A stretch of 64,000 nucleotides of DNA from positions 62,001 to 126,000 of the forward strand of contig JAHDPL010000023.1 of assembly GCA_018434355.1 (NCBI GenBank), read 5' to 3'. Positions 43,939 to 52,294 of this stretch are shown here, piece after piece. Position numbers and translations under genes: made by a program. Source of the DNA: Sporomusaceae bacterium. GTDB taxonomy: Bacteria; Bacillota; Negativicutes; UBA1444. Under the pieces are notes generated by a model. That model saw nothing but the letters and a program-made list of their open reading frames with translations, was not told the origin of the DNA and did not search any database. How positions within the stretch are numbered: position 1 is the first letter of the stretch; each line of letters opens with the position of its first letter.

Positions 43939-44465
43939 CAATTCAGGGGGCAAAGGTGAAAAAACAATCACAGCTAGGCTTTAGTTTAGTCGAATTGCTG
44001 GTGGCAATGGGGCTGCTGGTGTTGCTTTTGGCAGCGATCTCCGGCGTCTTGTCCGTTTCCGTCAACTCCTGGCTCCAGGGCAGCAGCAAGACCGAAGTCC
44101 AGCAGGTTGCAAGACAGGCGATGGATACGATGGCGCGTGAAATACAATTCGCCAGCAGTATCACCCGCAATAGCGCGACAAGTATCACCTTTACGACGGT
44201 ACAGGCTGGCAGTGTCCGTACAATCAATTACTACCTCGACACCTCCGCAAGCCCTCAGGTGATTTATCGCAACGATGGCAGTGGCGCCAGACCTTTGACA
44301 GGAGGATCGAATATTACTGTCAGCATTTCCGCTTTGACGTTTACTCTGTTTCCGGCCAGCGGAACCGCGCGGGCGGTCGAAATTAAAATGACGGCAGTGG
44401 ACCTGAACCGCCCTGCCAACCAGATTCAGCTGGAAACGGCGGTATCGGCGATTAATATTCCATAA
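43935..44465 (+). CDS. GspJ/PilW-like minor pseudopilin (operon A)
   Basis: 176 residues. Leader ending QLG, cleaved before FSLVELLVAMGLLVLLLAAI; then QQVARQAMDTMAREIQFASS, typical of GspJ/PilW. Start overlaps the previous stop by 4 bases. Third gene of the set. Confidence 0.86.
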   Translation: MTIQGAKVKKQSQLGFSLVELLVAMGLLVLLLAAISGVLSVSVNSWLQGSSKTEVQQVARQAMDTMAREIQFASSITRNSATSITFTTVQAGSVRTINYYLDTSASPQVIYRNDGSGARPLTGGSNITVSISALTFTLFPASGTARAVEIKMTAVDLNRPANQIQLETAVSAINIP

Positions 44466-44499
44466 TAATGTTAAAGCCGAAACAATAAAGGTGGTTTGG

Positions 44500-46065
44500 A
44501 TGATAACGATGCAATGCAGACGATGGCTGCAACAAGGGTCAGCAGGGATATTGGCAATGATCAGCATGGCATTGCTTGGCGTGCTAGGAACGGCTTATGT
44601 AGCGATGTCTTCGTCAGAAGTAAGCACCGGTGCGCAATACCGCGATGGAGCGACAGCGCAGTATCTGGCGGAAGCGGGTGGCCGCTGGGCGGCGATTCAG
44701 CTGAAAAACAAGGTGACGGCAGTCGTCGACGCCTCTAATACAGCTGTGGGTGTAACTTACAATTCAGGCGCGATTGGCACGACGCCGACCGCGGGAAGTT
44801 ATAGCGTGACCATACGGCGCAATCCTGCGACACCAACTGATGCAGAAAGGCGGCAGGTCGTGGTGACAGGTACGGTGGGGCAGGCGAATCGACGGGTTGT
44901 GTTTACGGTTACGCTTGGCGGTGAAAATGCATACCCGGTAAAATATGCAAGTTTTGGCGGCGGAAACGTCCGACTGGCAGGAACGATTGTTGGCGACCTG
45001 GGAGCAACCGAAGTAGCGATTTTAAACTGGGGATATAGTGCGACAAAGATTGAAGCGGCGCAAATTCAATACCCGGACGGAAAAACGACAACCGGAACGG
45101 CTGCGACGGGTTCCGTTACGGTGGTACTGCCGCCGATGCCGGTTTCTTTTGATATCAACAATGCCAGCTATCAGCAGTATTTAAGCGGGGCGACGACCCA
45201 GGCGACAAATGGGAAAATCAAAGGTGTAAATACGTTGAGTCTCACCAGCGGAACAACCAGTTGGTCCGGCAACAATTACATCAATGGCGATTTTCAAGTT
45301 TCCAGCTCGGCCACATTGTCGATGACAGGATCTGCTTCAGCAATCTATGTCAACGGAAATTTTTCCGTGCTCAACAACTGCACGATCAATGCGGCTGGAA
45401 ATCTGGCGATTGTCGTCAATGGAAGCGCTTTGCTTGACCCCGGAAAAATAAACATCCCCGCCGGCAGTATGCTGACCTTGTACGCGAAGAACGGCGTAAC
45501 GGTGACTTCCGGTTCGACCATCACCGGCAATACGACGCTTATTTCGCCAGGGGTCATATCCTTTAGCGGAGACGGCAAGATCATCGTTGGCAACAACGGT
45601 ATCATCAACGTTTATACGCAGCAGAATTTCACGGCCACCAGTGGCATGTCGTTCCGCGTGTCCAATACATCTACCCAAAGCGCCGCATTCACAATCATGT
45701 CGTCGCAGAACATCAGTATATCAGGAGGCACCCCGTTCAACCCCGGCGTCAATGGTACGGTGAAAATGTATGCCGGTGGTACGTTTACCATGTCAGGCGG
45801 CGCAACGATCGGCGGAAATGGGCTGGTCATGGCCGCCGACACCAGTGCTAACAGCATTCGCTTAACTGGCGGCAGTAGTGCCGCGAACACAGTATTCATC
45901 TCAGCAGGCGACATTTATTCCGCATCTACGACAACAGGAGCCTTGCTAGCTGCCAACAACGTGTTTATCGACTATGGCTCAACGGCAACGTTCAGCCAGA
46001 GCGTACTGGATGCAGTCGGTTTGTCGGCGAGCGTTTATTCGATGTCACAATGGAATAACCAATAG
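44500..46065 (+). CDS. PilX/GspK-like pilus protein with long beta-repeat C-terminus
   Basis: 521 residues. The N-terminus (RWLQQGSAGILAMISMALLGVLGTAYVAMS) followed by YRDGATAQYLAEAGGRWA is like PilX/GspK minor pilins. From about residue 150 to the end it is a Gly/Ser/Thr/Asn-rich region with recurring short beta-strand patterns (for example VNGNFSVLNNCTINAAGN, and ISFSGDGKIIVGNNGIINV), suggesting a beta-helix or similar repeat. No such extension is present in the matching gene of operon B. ATG 44500 follows AAAGGTGG. A tip-located adhesin role is inferred. Confidence 0.7.
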   Translation: MITMQCRRWLQQGSAGILAMISMALLGVLGTAYVAMSSSEVSTGAQYRDGATAQYLAEAGGRWAAIQLKNKVTAVVDASNTAVGVTYNSGAIGTTPTAGSYSVTIRRNPATPTDAERRQVVVTGTVGQANRRVVFTVTLGGENAYPVKYASFGGGNVRLAGTIVGDLGATEVAILNWGYSATKIEAAQIQYPDGKTTTGTAATGSVTVVLPPMPVSFDINNASYQQYLSGATTQATNGKIKGVNTLSLTSGTTSWSGNNYINGDFQVSSSATLSMTGSASAIYVNGNFSVLNNCTINAAGNLAIVVNGSALLDPGKINIPAGSMLTLYAKNGVTVTSGSTITGNTTLISPGVISFSGDGKIIVGNNGIINVYTQQNFTATSGMSFRVSNTSTQSAAFTIMSSQNISISGGTPFNPGVNGTVKMYAGGTFTMSGGATIGGNGLVMAADTSANSIRLTGGSSAANTVFISAGDIYSASTTTGALLAANNVFIDYGSTATFSQSVLDAVGLSASVYSMSQWNNQ

Positions 46066-46115
46066 AAAGTGCTATAATATAATCAGAGAATTCCCATAAC
46101 AGGAGGTGCTTGAGC

Positions 46116-46556
46116 ATGTCGCTGATTAGAAAAATTCTGGTGGCGTATGACGGGTCTCCCCATAGCAAGGAAGCTCTGAACTGGGCCATTGACCTGAGTC
46201 TTTTGACCCAGGCGCAGATTATGGCTGTAAAAGTATTTGAAGGCAATCAGTTGTTTATGGCGGCGGAAACCGGCGGGACCCGGTTCCTGGAAGCGCTGGA
46301 TGAAATGCGCCGCGAAGATGCGCGGTTGATGGAGGAAGCGGCAGCTATCGGCGAAAGCCGCGGTGTCAAAGTCACCGGTGAGATTTTGCAGGGAAATATC
46401 GCTGCTGAAATCATCGCCTTTGCCACACGAAACAACATTGACCTGATCGTTACCGGCACCAAAGGGCACGGCGCGCTGGCGGAGCTGCTGATGGGCAGCG
46501 TCACCCGCAACCTGATCAGTCTGGCCCACATCCCGGTGCTGGTCGTTAAGGATTAG
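46116..46556 (+). CDS. Universal stress protein UspA family
   Basis: 146 residues, single Usp domain. It starts IRKILVAYDGSPHSKEALNWA and ends with the ATP-binding type motif GTKGHGALAELLMGSVTRNLISLAHIPVLVVKD. AGGAGGTG precedes the ATG; TATAAT lies at 46073 but without a good -35. It is next to an unknown gene on the same strand. Confidence 0.93.
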   Translation: MSLIRKILVAYDGSPHSKEALNWAIDLSLLTQAQIMAVKVFEGNQLFMAAETGGTRFLEALDEMRREDARLMEEAAAIGESRGVKVTGEILQGNIAAEIIAFATRNNIDLIVTGTKGHGALAELLMGSVTRNLISLAHIPVLVVKD

Positions 46557-46561
46557 CGCGC

Positions 46562-46906
46562 GTGAAACACAAATCGCAGCCCAAGGGCCCGGTATCAGCG
46601 ACCGATCTGGTGTCGGTCAGGCGCAAATGGGATAGCTGGGAAATGGCCGAAGTTTATGTTGGCGAAGTCGCCAATCCGCTGTGGGATATTGAAAGCGGCG
46701 GCGTCAAAGAAACTGCGCCGGAAGCACTGATTTACGGCTATGTATTCTGCGACGCCATCGTGTCCGGCAGCCTGGCCCATTCCTGTTTGCACGGAACAGG
46801 TCCGCACAGCATCAAAGTCTGCATCCTGCGCAAGGATAATCCGCCGCGCATTTACAATTATTTTCTGGCGCTGGCAGGACCGAAGCCGACGAATTGGCAG
46901 CGTTAA
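46562..46906 (+). CDS. Conserved-looking hypothetical protein
   Basis: 114 residues, GTG start at 46562 with AAGGAT inside the end of the UspA gene, so probably co-transcribed with it. No signal peptide or membrane helix. Three Cys, and Trp/Tyr/Pro-rich stretches (VRRKWDSWEMAEVYVGEVANPLW in part; SGSLAHSCLHGTGPHSIKV). I do not recognise the family. Confidence 0.65.
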   Translation: MKHKSQPKGPVSATDLVSVRRKWDSWEMAEVYVGEVANPLWDIESGGVKETAPEALIYGYVFCDAIVSGSLAHSCLHGTGPHSIKVCILRKDNPPRIYNYFLALAGPKPTNWQR

Positions 46907-46931
46907 AAATGAAATAAGGATTGTATTATCA

Positions 46932-46971
46932 TTGACAACACCGATGAAAATAGCTAATATTAAATTAGCTA
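46932..46971 (+). promoter_or_regulatory. Promoter and palindromic operator of the Phd/PIN module
   Basis: TTGACA (46932-46937), 17-base spacer, TAATAT (46955-46960). The palindrome TAGCTAAT-N5-ATTAGCTA (46951-46971) covers the -10, as expected for an autorepressing antitoxin. Confidence 0.75.
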
Positions 46972-46986
46972 AAAGGGGTGATGGCG

Positions 46987-47256
46987 ATGAATTTGATTGT
47001 TAGAGCAACTGATGTTAAAAATAATTTTGGCCGCTATTTACAGCATGCGGTGGATAATGGCGAGGTCATAATCGAAAAGAATGGCCGACCCATCGCTAAA
47101 CTGATTTCTTTGGCGCGACCTAGCGGTAGTGACAACAATAAAGAGAAGAACTTTATAAGCGATCGTTTGCTTGGGGCTCTGCAGCCAGAACCATTGGCTG
47201 ATTATAAAGTGGCCCGTGCTGGAGCGTTGGAGAAAAAGTATGGTCGTACTGATTGA
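46987..47256 (+). CDS. Phd/YefM-family antitoxin
   Basis: 89 residues. The Phd fold is shown by VRATDVKNNFGRYLQHAVDNGEVIIEKNGRPIAKLIS, followed by a flexible C-terminus that would wrap the toxin. AAAAGGGG precedes ATG 46987 at better spacing than ATG 46981. The stop overlaps the PIN toxin start by 17 bases. A perfect palindrome over the promoter predicts autorepression. Confidence 0.88.
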   Translation: MNLIVRATDVKNNFGRYLQHAVDNGEVIIEKNGRPIAKLISLARPSGSDNNKEKNFISDRLLGALQPEPLADYKVARAGALEKKYGRTD

Positions 47257-47674
47257 TACCAACATCCTGCTGGATGTTTTGCTGGCGCGTCAGCCATATT
47301 GCGAAGACGCGCTGCGTGTGCTTAAACTGGCGGAAAGCGGCGCGATTAAGGGTTGGATTGCGGCGAATAGCGTTGATAATATCTATTATATTTCACGGCG
47401 TCAGTTGTCGCCGGAACAAACCCGAAAGCTGCTAAAAGATTTGCTGCAGATTGTCCATGTTGCATCGCCGGCGAAAAAGGATTTGCTGTGGGCGATCGAT
47501 AGCGAGATGCCTGATTTGGAAGATGCCATCCAGACTGCCTGTGCGGTCAAAGCCGGTGCGAAAGCTATCATCACCAGAAATGAAAAAGATTACGCCGATT
47601 CGCCGGTGAAGCCGATTTCGCCGCCGGCGTTTTTGAAAATGCTGAAAGCAAAAAGTATTTTGCAGATTGACTGA
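47240..47674 (+). CDS. PIN-domain toxin (VapC-like ribonuclease)
   Basis: 144-residue PIN nuclease. The fold starts VVLIDTNILLDVLLARQP, with acidic residues again in DLEDAIQTACA and ITRNEKDY, completing the metal-binding set. It overlaps the antitoxin gene by 17 bases. Such toxins cut tRNA or rRNA. The start ATG 47240 is chosen to begin at the PIN fold. Confidence 0.9.
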   Translation: MVVLIDTNILLDVLLARQPYCEDALRVLKLAESGAIKGWIAANSVDNIYYISRRQLSPEQTRKLLKDLLQIVHVASPAKKDLLWAIDSEMPDLEDAIQTACAVKAGAKAIITRNEKDYADSPVKPISPPAFLKMLKAKSILQID

Positions 47675-47700
47675 ACCGCAAACGCAAAATTATTGATTCA

Positions 47701-47718
47701 CGGCAGGATTCTCTGCCG
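47701..47718. repeat. 18-nt intergenic hairpin motif, copy 3
   Basis: CGGCAG-GATTCT-CTGCCG, a perfect 6-bp stem, 21 bases before the pilD start. Confidence 0.4.
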
Positions 47719-47738
47719 CAGGCCCGAATATTTATTTT

Positions 47739-48527
47739 ATGAGTGAAGAAATCATTTGGCTGTTTAACATAGGCTTTTTCGCCGCAGGCGGCTTTGTTTT
47801 CCTGCTCGGCTTGGCCATCGGTTCGTTTCTCAATGTCTGCATCTGGCGCTTGCCACGCGAAGAATCGATCATCCGGCCGGGCTCACATTGCCCGGCTTGC
47901 AGCTCTCCGCTCGGGATACGGGACTTGGTTCCGCTCCTGAGCTGGCTTTTTTTGCGGGGGAAATGCCGTTTTTGCGCCGCAAAGATTTCGCCGCGCTATC
48001 CGGCGGTCGAGCTGCTCACCGGTGGGTTATTTTTCGTAACCTACCTGCATTACGGACCATCCCCGGCTATGATCGCGGCGATGGTTTTCTCGGCGTTCAT
48101 GGTGGCAATCACCTTTATCGACCTGGACCACCAGATTATTCTGGACGGGATGCTGGCGCTCTTGGCGGCTAGCGGTCTGGTGCTGCAGCTGGCGACCGGC
48201 GCGGTCGGTTTTTGGTCGATGTGGCTGGGCGCGTTGGTCGGCGGCGGGCTACTGCTGGCAATGGCGATCATCAGTCAGGGCGGCATGGGCGGCGGCGACG
48301 TGAAGTTCGCGGCGGCGCTTGGGTTTTGGCTTGGCTGGCCGGGGATATTGCTGGGCCTATTCATCGGTTTTGTTGCCGGCGGGCTGGTCAGCCTGTTGCT
48401 GCTGGTGTCGGGCCTGCGCGGTCGCAAGGATTTTATTCCGTTCGGGCCGTTCATTGCGCTGGGGGCCTGGATAGCATTACTGTACGGGAAACAGATTTTG
48501 GCCTGGTATTTCAGCTTTCTGGTTTGA
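47739..48527 (+). CDS. pilD: Prepilin peptidase/N-methyltransferase PilD
   Basis: 262-residue membrane aspartyl peptidase that cleaves and methylates prepilins. Two CxxC pairs (CPAC, CRFC) form the cytoplasmic zinc site, and the catalytic Asp residues lie in FIDLDHQII and GGGDVKFAAA. GSFLNVCIWRLPREES is the family signature. The ribosome site before ATG 47739 is weak. It heads the stretch leading to minor-pilin operon B. Confidence 0.95.
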   Translation: MSEEIIWLFNIGFFAAGGFVFLLGLAIGSFLNVCIWRLPREESIIRPGSHCPACSSPLGIRDLVPLLSWLFLRGKCRFCAAKISPRYPAVELLTGGLFFVTYLHYGPSPAMIAAMVFSAFMVAITFIDLDHQIILDGMLALLAASGLVLQLATGAVGFWSMWLGALVGGGLLLAMAIISQGGMGGGDVKFAAALGFWLGWPGILLGLFIGFVAGGLVSLLLLVSGLRGRKDFIPFGPFIALGAWIALLYGKQILAWYFSFLV

Positions 48528-48542
48528 TCTGAGGTGGTCGCA

Positions 48543-49016
48543 TTGCGATGGTGGCGGAGCGGTTTCAGCCTGCTGGAACTGTTGGTCGTGACGGCAATGA
48601 TCTCGATGATCTGTGCGATGGGCCTGCTGCGGTTGGGGGATTCCCTGGCTGCGGCCGAATTGTCCGCTGCGGCGCTGGAACTGGCAGCCGATCTTCGCTG
48701 GATGCAGCAAGCTTCGGTCAACTCGCCGGTCGGCGCCGGCGGGCCTTTTTATTCCCTGACGTTCAATCAGGCTACTGGCGCCGGCTATGTCGTGAAAGCG
48801 GGGCTCAATGTCTATAAACGCGGCGCGTTCCCCGACTCGGTCCGTCTGGCGAATCTGCCGCAGGCGGTGTCGTTCACGGCATTCGGCAGTCCGACCCGCG
48901 CCCAGTCGATTGCGCTGAAAAGCCTGCGGACCAATAAGGTCCGTTATGTGATCATCGCGGCGGTGACCGGACGGGTGCGGCTGAGCGATTCCGCCGCCTG
49001 GGAGAGCGGCGAATGA
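48543..49016 (+). CDS. GspH-like minor pseudopilin (operon B)
   Basis: 157 residues. Very short leader (RWWRSG) before FSLLELLVVTAMISMICAMG; GspH-type body (LELAADLRWMQQASVNS, AVTGRVRLSD). TTG 48543 is preferred because GAGGTGG precedes it; GTG 48534 would lie inside that site. First gene of the second H-I-J-K set, closely following pilD. Confidence 0.83.
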   Translation: MRWWRSGFSLLELLVVTAMISMICAMGLLRLGDSLAAAELSAAALELAADLRWMQQASVNSPVGAGGPFYSLTFNQATGAGYVVKAGLNVYKRGAFPDSVRLANLPQAVSFTAFGSPTRAQSIALKSLRTNKVRYVIIAAVTGRVRLSDSAAWESGE

Positions 49017-49444
49017 GCCGGTGGCATTGGTGGAATCGGCGCGGCGCGCTACTGGCGGATGTGGTGGTCGCCATTTTTATCCTCAGCGTCGGTTTGTTGG
49101 CGGTGGTCGGGCTATTCATCCAGGTCGCGCAGGCCGGCAAAACGCTGGCGCGGCAGGAACAGGCCGCCTGCCTGGCGCTGCAGGCGATGGAAGAGTGGCG
49201 CAACTTGGCCTCGGAAGACAATTCCGCCGAAAACCTGGCCAGTGTGGCCGGTAGCGAGCGGATCAATCGAGGCGGCATTGTTTTTGAACGGGTCACAACG
49301 TATTGTCTGCGCACGGATCTCGACCCGAACGGTCATCTGGCCGAAGTGGCGGTGCGGGTCGACTGGCAGGAAGGCCTGCAGCAACAGTCCTGCGCTCTCT
49401 TGACTTACTTTGTCGTCGATGCGCCGCTGGAGAATCTGCGATGA
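49013..49444 (+). CDS. GspI/PilV-like minor pseudopilin (operon B)
   Basis: 143 residues. The N-terminus NRRGALLADVVVAIFILSVGLLAVVGLF is pilin-like, with Ala in place of the usual Phe after the leader Gly; the +5 position holds Asp rather than Glu if the leader ends at RRG. CLALQAMEEWRNLA fits GspI/PilV. Start overlaps the previous stop by 4 bases. Confidence 0.8.
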   Translation: MSRWHWWNRRGALLADVVVAIFILSVGLLAVVGLFIQVAQAGKTLARQEQAACLALQAMEEWRNLASEDNSAENLASVAGSERINRGGIVFERVTTYCLRTDLDPNGHLAEVAVRVDWQEGLQQQSCALLTYFVVDAPLENLR

Positions 49445-49947
49445 AGCGGCGACTGCAGGGCGGCTTCTCGCTGGTGGAAATGCTGATCGGGCTGATGCTG
49501 ACGGCGCTGCTGCTGCAAGCAATCCCGCCGCTACTGTCGACGGCTTTCGTTTCCTGGCGGCATTCTGTTGCCCGCACGGCGACGCATCAGTCAGGCCGTA
49601 TGGCGCTGGAAGCAATGACGCGTGAGCTGCGTCTGGCTTCGCAGATTGTATCGCCGTTACCCGGCCAGGCAGCTGCGGCGGTTTCAGTGGATACGACGGA
49701 TGAAACCGGCAAAACGACCCGGTTGACGTTCCGGCTCGGTACGAATCTCGGCGCAAATCGGCGGACACTATACCGTATCAGCGCAGGCGGGCAACCGACA
49801 CCGCTCACCGAGGACACGGTCAGCGAGTTGCGGTTCTGGTACAAACCGCCGCATTTATTGGTTGTCGATCTGACGCTGACTGACCGCGAGACCGGCGTGA
49901 GCGACAGCCTGACCAGCGCGGTGACCTGCCTGAACCTGTCGGAGTAA
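49441..49947 (+). CDS. GspJ/PilW-like minor pseudopilin (operon B)
   Basis: 168 residues. Leader MKRRLQGG before FSLVEMLIGLMLTALLLQAI; then ATHQSGRMALEAMTRELRLASQI as in GspJ/PilW. ATG 49441 overlaps the upstream stop by 4 bases; the frame is open further upstream but the pilin start fixes the choice. Confidence 0.87.
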   Translation: MKRRLQGGFSLVEMLIGLMLTALLLQAIPPLLSTAFVSWRHSVARTATHQSGRMALEAMTRELRLASQIVSPLPGQAAAAVSVDTTDETGKTTRLTFRLGTNLGANRRTLYRISAGGQPTPLTEDTVSELRFWYKPPHLLVVDLTLTDRETGVSDSLTSAVTCLNLSE

Positions 49948-49956
49948 GCGGCGGTT

Positions 49957-50391
49957 ATGGCAAAGAAGGTGGGAATACTGGCTCAATATCATGCCCGGCG
50001 CGGTTCGGCGGCGGTGGCTGCGCTGGTTTCATTGTCGCTGTTGATTTGTCTGGGAACGGCATTGGCTCGCTTGATGAAGATTGAAGCGGACGCCACGCAA
50101 AATTTTCATGAAGGAATTGCTGCTCAATGCATTGCAGAAGCAGGACTACGCAGGGCGATTGTAGTATTATATAATAATGGAAACCCGCATGGGCTGGTGG
50201 AAACAATCCAGCGGCCCCCCTTTGTCGGACAGTACCGGCTGTCAACCAGCGCCGAGGGCGGTTTGCTAAGACTACGGTCGGTTGGCAATGTCGGCGGCGC
50301 CATACGCACGACGTCAGTATTGGTGCGTTTGACACCGGGCGCGGCGGATGAACCGTCGCCGGAACTGACGATCTTGTCCTGGAACAATTAG
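49957..50391 (+). CDS. PilX/GspK-like minor pilus protein (operon B), short
   Basis: 144 residues. A pilin-like hydrophobic N-terminus (RRGSAAVAALVSLSLLICLG) and the IAAQCIAEAGLRRAIV segment match the K-type protein of operon A, but there is no long repeat region. Fourth gene of the set; comFB follows. Confidence 0.72.
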   Translation: MAKKVGILAQYHARRGSAAVAALVSLSLLICLGTALARLMKIEADATQNFHEGIAAQCIAEAGLRRAIVVLYNNGNPHGLVETIQRPPFVGQYRLSTSAEGGLLRLRSVGNVGGAIRTTSVLVRLTPGAADEPSPELTILSWNN

Positions 50392-50406
50392 AGGAGGCGT
50401 GGCAGA

Positions 50407-50691
50407 GTGGAACTGAAGAATTATATGGAAATCCTGATGTGGCAACAGCTGGATGATGTGCTGGCTTCGCATCAGGGAGTATGCAAATGTGAAAAGTGTC
50501 GTTACGACATTGCCGCCCTGACGATGAACTTTCTGCCGCCTCGCTATGTCGTGACGGACAAGGGGCAGATGTTCACCAAGATCAAAGCGCTGGAACAGCA
50601 GTTTACGATTGATATCATTACGGCGATCACCCATGCGATCAAAATCGTCAGTGGCACGCCGCATCATCTGGAGGCAGGGAAACCGGACTGA
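50407..50691 (+). CDS. comFB: ComFB-family protein
   Basis: 94 residues. Family pattern: YMEILMWQQLDDVL, a Cys cluster CKCEKCRYDIAALTMNFLPPRY, and FTIDIITAITHAIKIV. ComFB was first known as a late competence protein and has since been reported as a cyclic-dinucleotide receptor family. GTG 50407 follows GAGGAGG; the stop overlaps pilM by one base. Placement between minor pilins and pilMNO suggests a regulatory role in pilus function. Confidence 0.86.
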   Translation: MELKNYMEILMWQQLDDVLASHQGVCKCEKCRYDIAALTMNFLPPRYVVTDKGQMFTKIKALEQQFTIDIITAITHAIKIVSGTPHHLEAGKPD

Positions 50692-51761
50692 TGCGTCTGA
50701 AGGGATTGTTGGAGAAATTTGCCGGTCGGCGTGAAGATGCGATCGGCATTGATATCGGCAGCGGCTCGATCAAGATGGCCGAAGTCGTGATGCGCGCAGG
50801 CAAGCCATTTCTGAAAAAAATGGCGATTTTTGATACGCCTGCTTCGGTGGTTAAGGACGGTGTGATTGTCGATGAGGCGCTATTGGCGGATACGCTGCAA
50901 CGGATGGCTTCCCGCAACGGTTTTGCCGGGCGGCAGGTGGCGGCGGCGCTCGGCGGGCGTTCTCTGTTCATCCGTGAGGTGACGTTTCCTCGCATGACGG
51001 AAACAGAACTGCGGCAGGCGATTCGCTGGGACCTCGACAAATATGTGCCGTTTTCGCCGGAGCAGCTGTATTTTGATTTTTGGCTGACCGGACCCGGTGC
51101 GACCGAGTTTGAGACAAGGGTGCTGCTGGTGGCGGTGCCGCGCGATGTGACTGATTCGTTGGTGAGAGTTCTGAGTCGCGCCGGTTTGAAGCCGGTGGCG
51201 ATCGATATCGAACCGCTGGCGATTCAACGCACCCTGCCGGAAACCAGCGATTGCATGCTGATTGACTGCGGCTCGGCGATTTCGCAGGTCACCCTGTTTC
51301 AAAAGGGCAGTCCGGTGTTTACCCGCAATATTCCCATCGGCGGCAACCAGCTTACTGAAATGATGATGGAAGGTCTCGACGTCAGCCGCGAGGAAGCAGA
51401 GTTGCTGAAACAGCGCAGCGGTGAATTTTTTGACGAACCAGGCAACGATATCGGCAAAACGACGGTAAAAGAGCAACTGGACCGGATTGTCGGCGAACTG
51501 GCCGGCGAAGTGCGGCGCACACTGGAGTATTATCAGGTGCAAAACCGCAGTGTCAGCATTTCACAGGTGTTTATCACCGGCGGCGGGGCAAAACTGGAGT
51601 TTTTGCCTGACAAACTGGCCAAAATCCTCGATTTGCCTGTGTCGCTGCATGACCCGCTGGCATCCATTGAACTGCCGGCTTCTTTCAATCTGCAGTACTT
51701 GCGCGGCGTGGGTCCGCAGATGTCGGTTGCGGTGGGACTGGCAATGAGGAGTATCGACTGA
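50691..51761 (+). CDS. pilM: Type IV pilus assembly protein PilM
   Basis: 356-residue actin-like protein of the inner-membrane alignment complex. FtsA/PilM signature IGIDIGSGSIKMAEV, LIDCGSAISQVTLF and VFITGGGAKLEFL. It binds the cytoplasmic N-terminus of PilN. Its start overlaps the comFB stop and its stop overlaps the pilN start, so the genes are tightly coupled. Confidence 0.95.
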   Translation: MRLKGLLEKFAGRREDAIGIDIGSGSIKMAEVVMRAGKPFLKKMAIFDTPASVVKDGVIVDEALLADTLQRMASRNGFAGRQVAAALGGRSLFIREVTFPRMTETELRQAIRWDLDKYVPFSPEQLYFDFWLTGPGATEFETRVLLVAVPRDVTDSLVRVLSRAGLKPVAIDIEPLAIQRTLPETSDCMLIDCGSAISQVTLFQKGSPVFTRNIPIGGNQLTEMMMEGLDVSREEAELLKQRSGEFFDEPGNDIGKTTVKEQLDRIVGELAGEVRRTLEYYQVQNRSVSISQVFITGGGAKLEFLPDKLAKILDLPVSLHDPLASIELPASFNLQYLRGVGPQMSVAVGLAMRSID

Positions 51762-52294
51762 TGAAGATACGGATCAATCTGCTGCCGCCGGAACAACAAC
51801 CGCCCAAGTGGCGTTATGGCAGGTTATTGCTGTTGCCGGTCGTCCTGATGCTGCTGGTGGTCGCGGCGTTGTTCGGTTATGGCGAATACCGATATTGGAA
51901 TTTGGAACAGGAACTGGCGCAGGCTCGCAGTCGCTATGAATCGCTGGCAACCGGCGAACAGCAGATGCGTATCGCCCAGACCCGGTTAGCGGCGGTTCAG
52001 GCGCGGGAAAAAATTCTGCTGCAACTGAGTGGCGGGCGTTATTCCTGGCACGGCGCGATGTCCCATTTGGGCGTTTTTATGCCCCGCCGTGTCTGGCTGA
52101 CCGAGATCGGCAGCGCACAGAAAGGCGTGGTGCTGCTGAAGGGAAACTCGCTGAACTATGAGGAACTGGTCATTTTTCTCAGCAAATTGGAACAGGACCG
52201 TTTTTTTGTCGATCCCACCTTGCTGAAAGCCGAACAAACCGAGCGCGGTTCGTTGACCCAGTTTGAAATCACGGCCAAGATCAGGGGGTTGTGA
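51761..52294 (+). CDS. pilN: Type IV pilus assembly protein PilN
   Basis: 177 residues. The N-terminal INLLPPEQQ, which docks to PilM, is followed by one membrane segment (about 20-42) and a periplasm-side coiled coil and ferredoxin-like part. One-base overlap with pilM. Confidence 0.93.
   Translation: MKIRINLLPPEQQPPKWRYGRLLLLPVVLMLLVVAALFGYGEYRYWNLEQELAQARSRYESLATGEQQMRIAQTRLAAVQAREKILLQLSGGRYSWHGAMSHLGVFMPRRVWLTEIGSAQKGVVLLKGNSLNYEELVIFLSKLEQDRFFVDPTLLKAEQTERGSLTQFEITAKIRGL

Noticed and set aside
47701-47718. Sigma-54 promoter in the 18-nt motif
   Set aside because: The GG and GC elements are 11 bases apart rather than 10, and the sequence is better explained as a hairpin.
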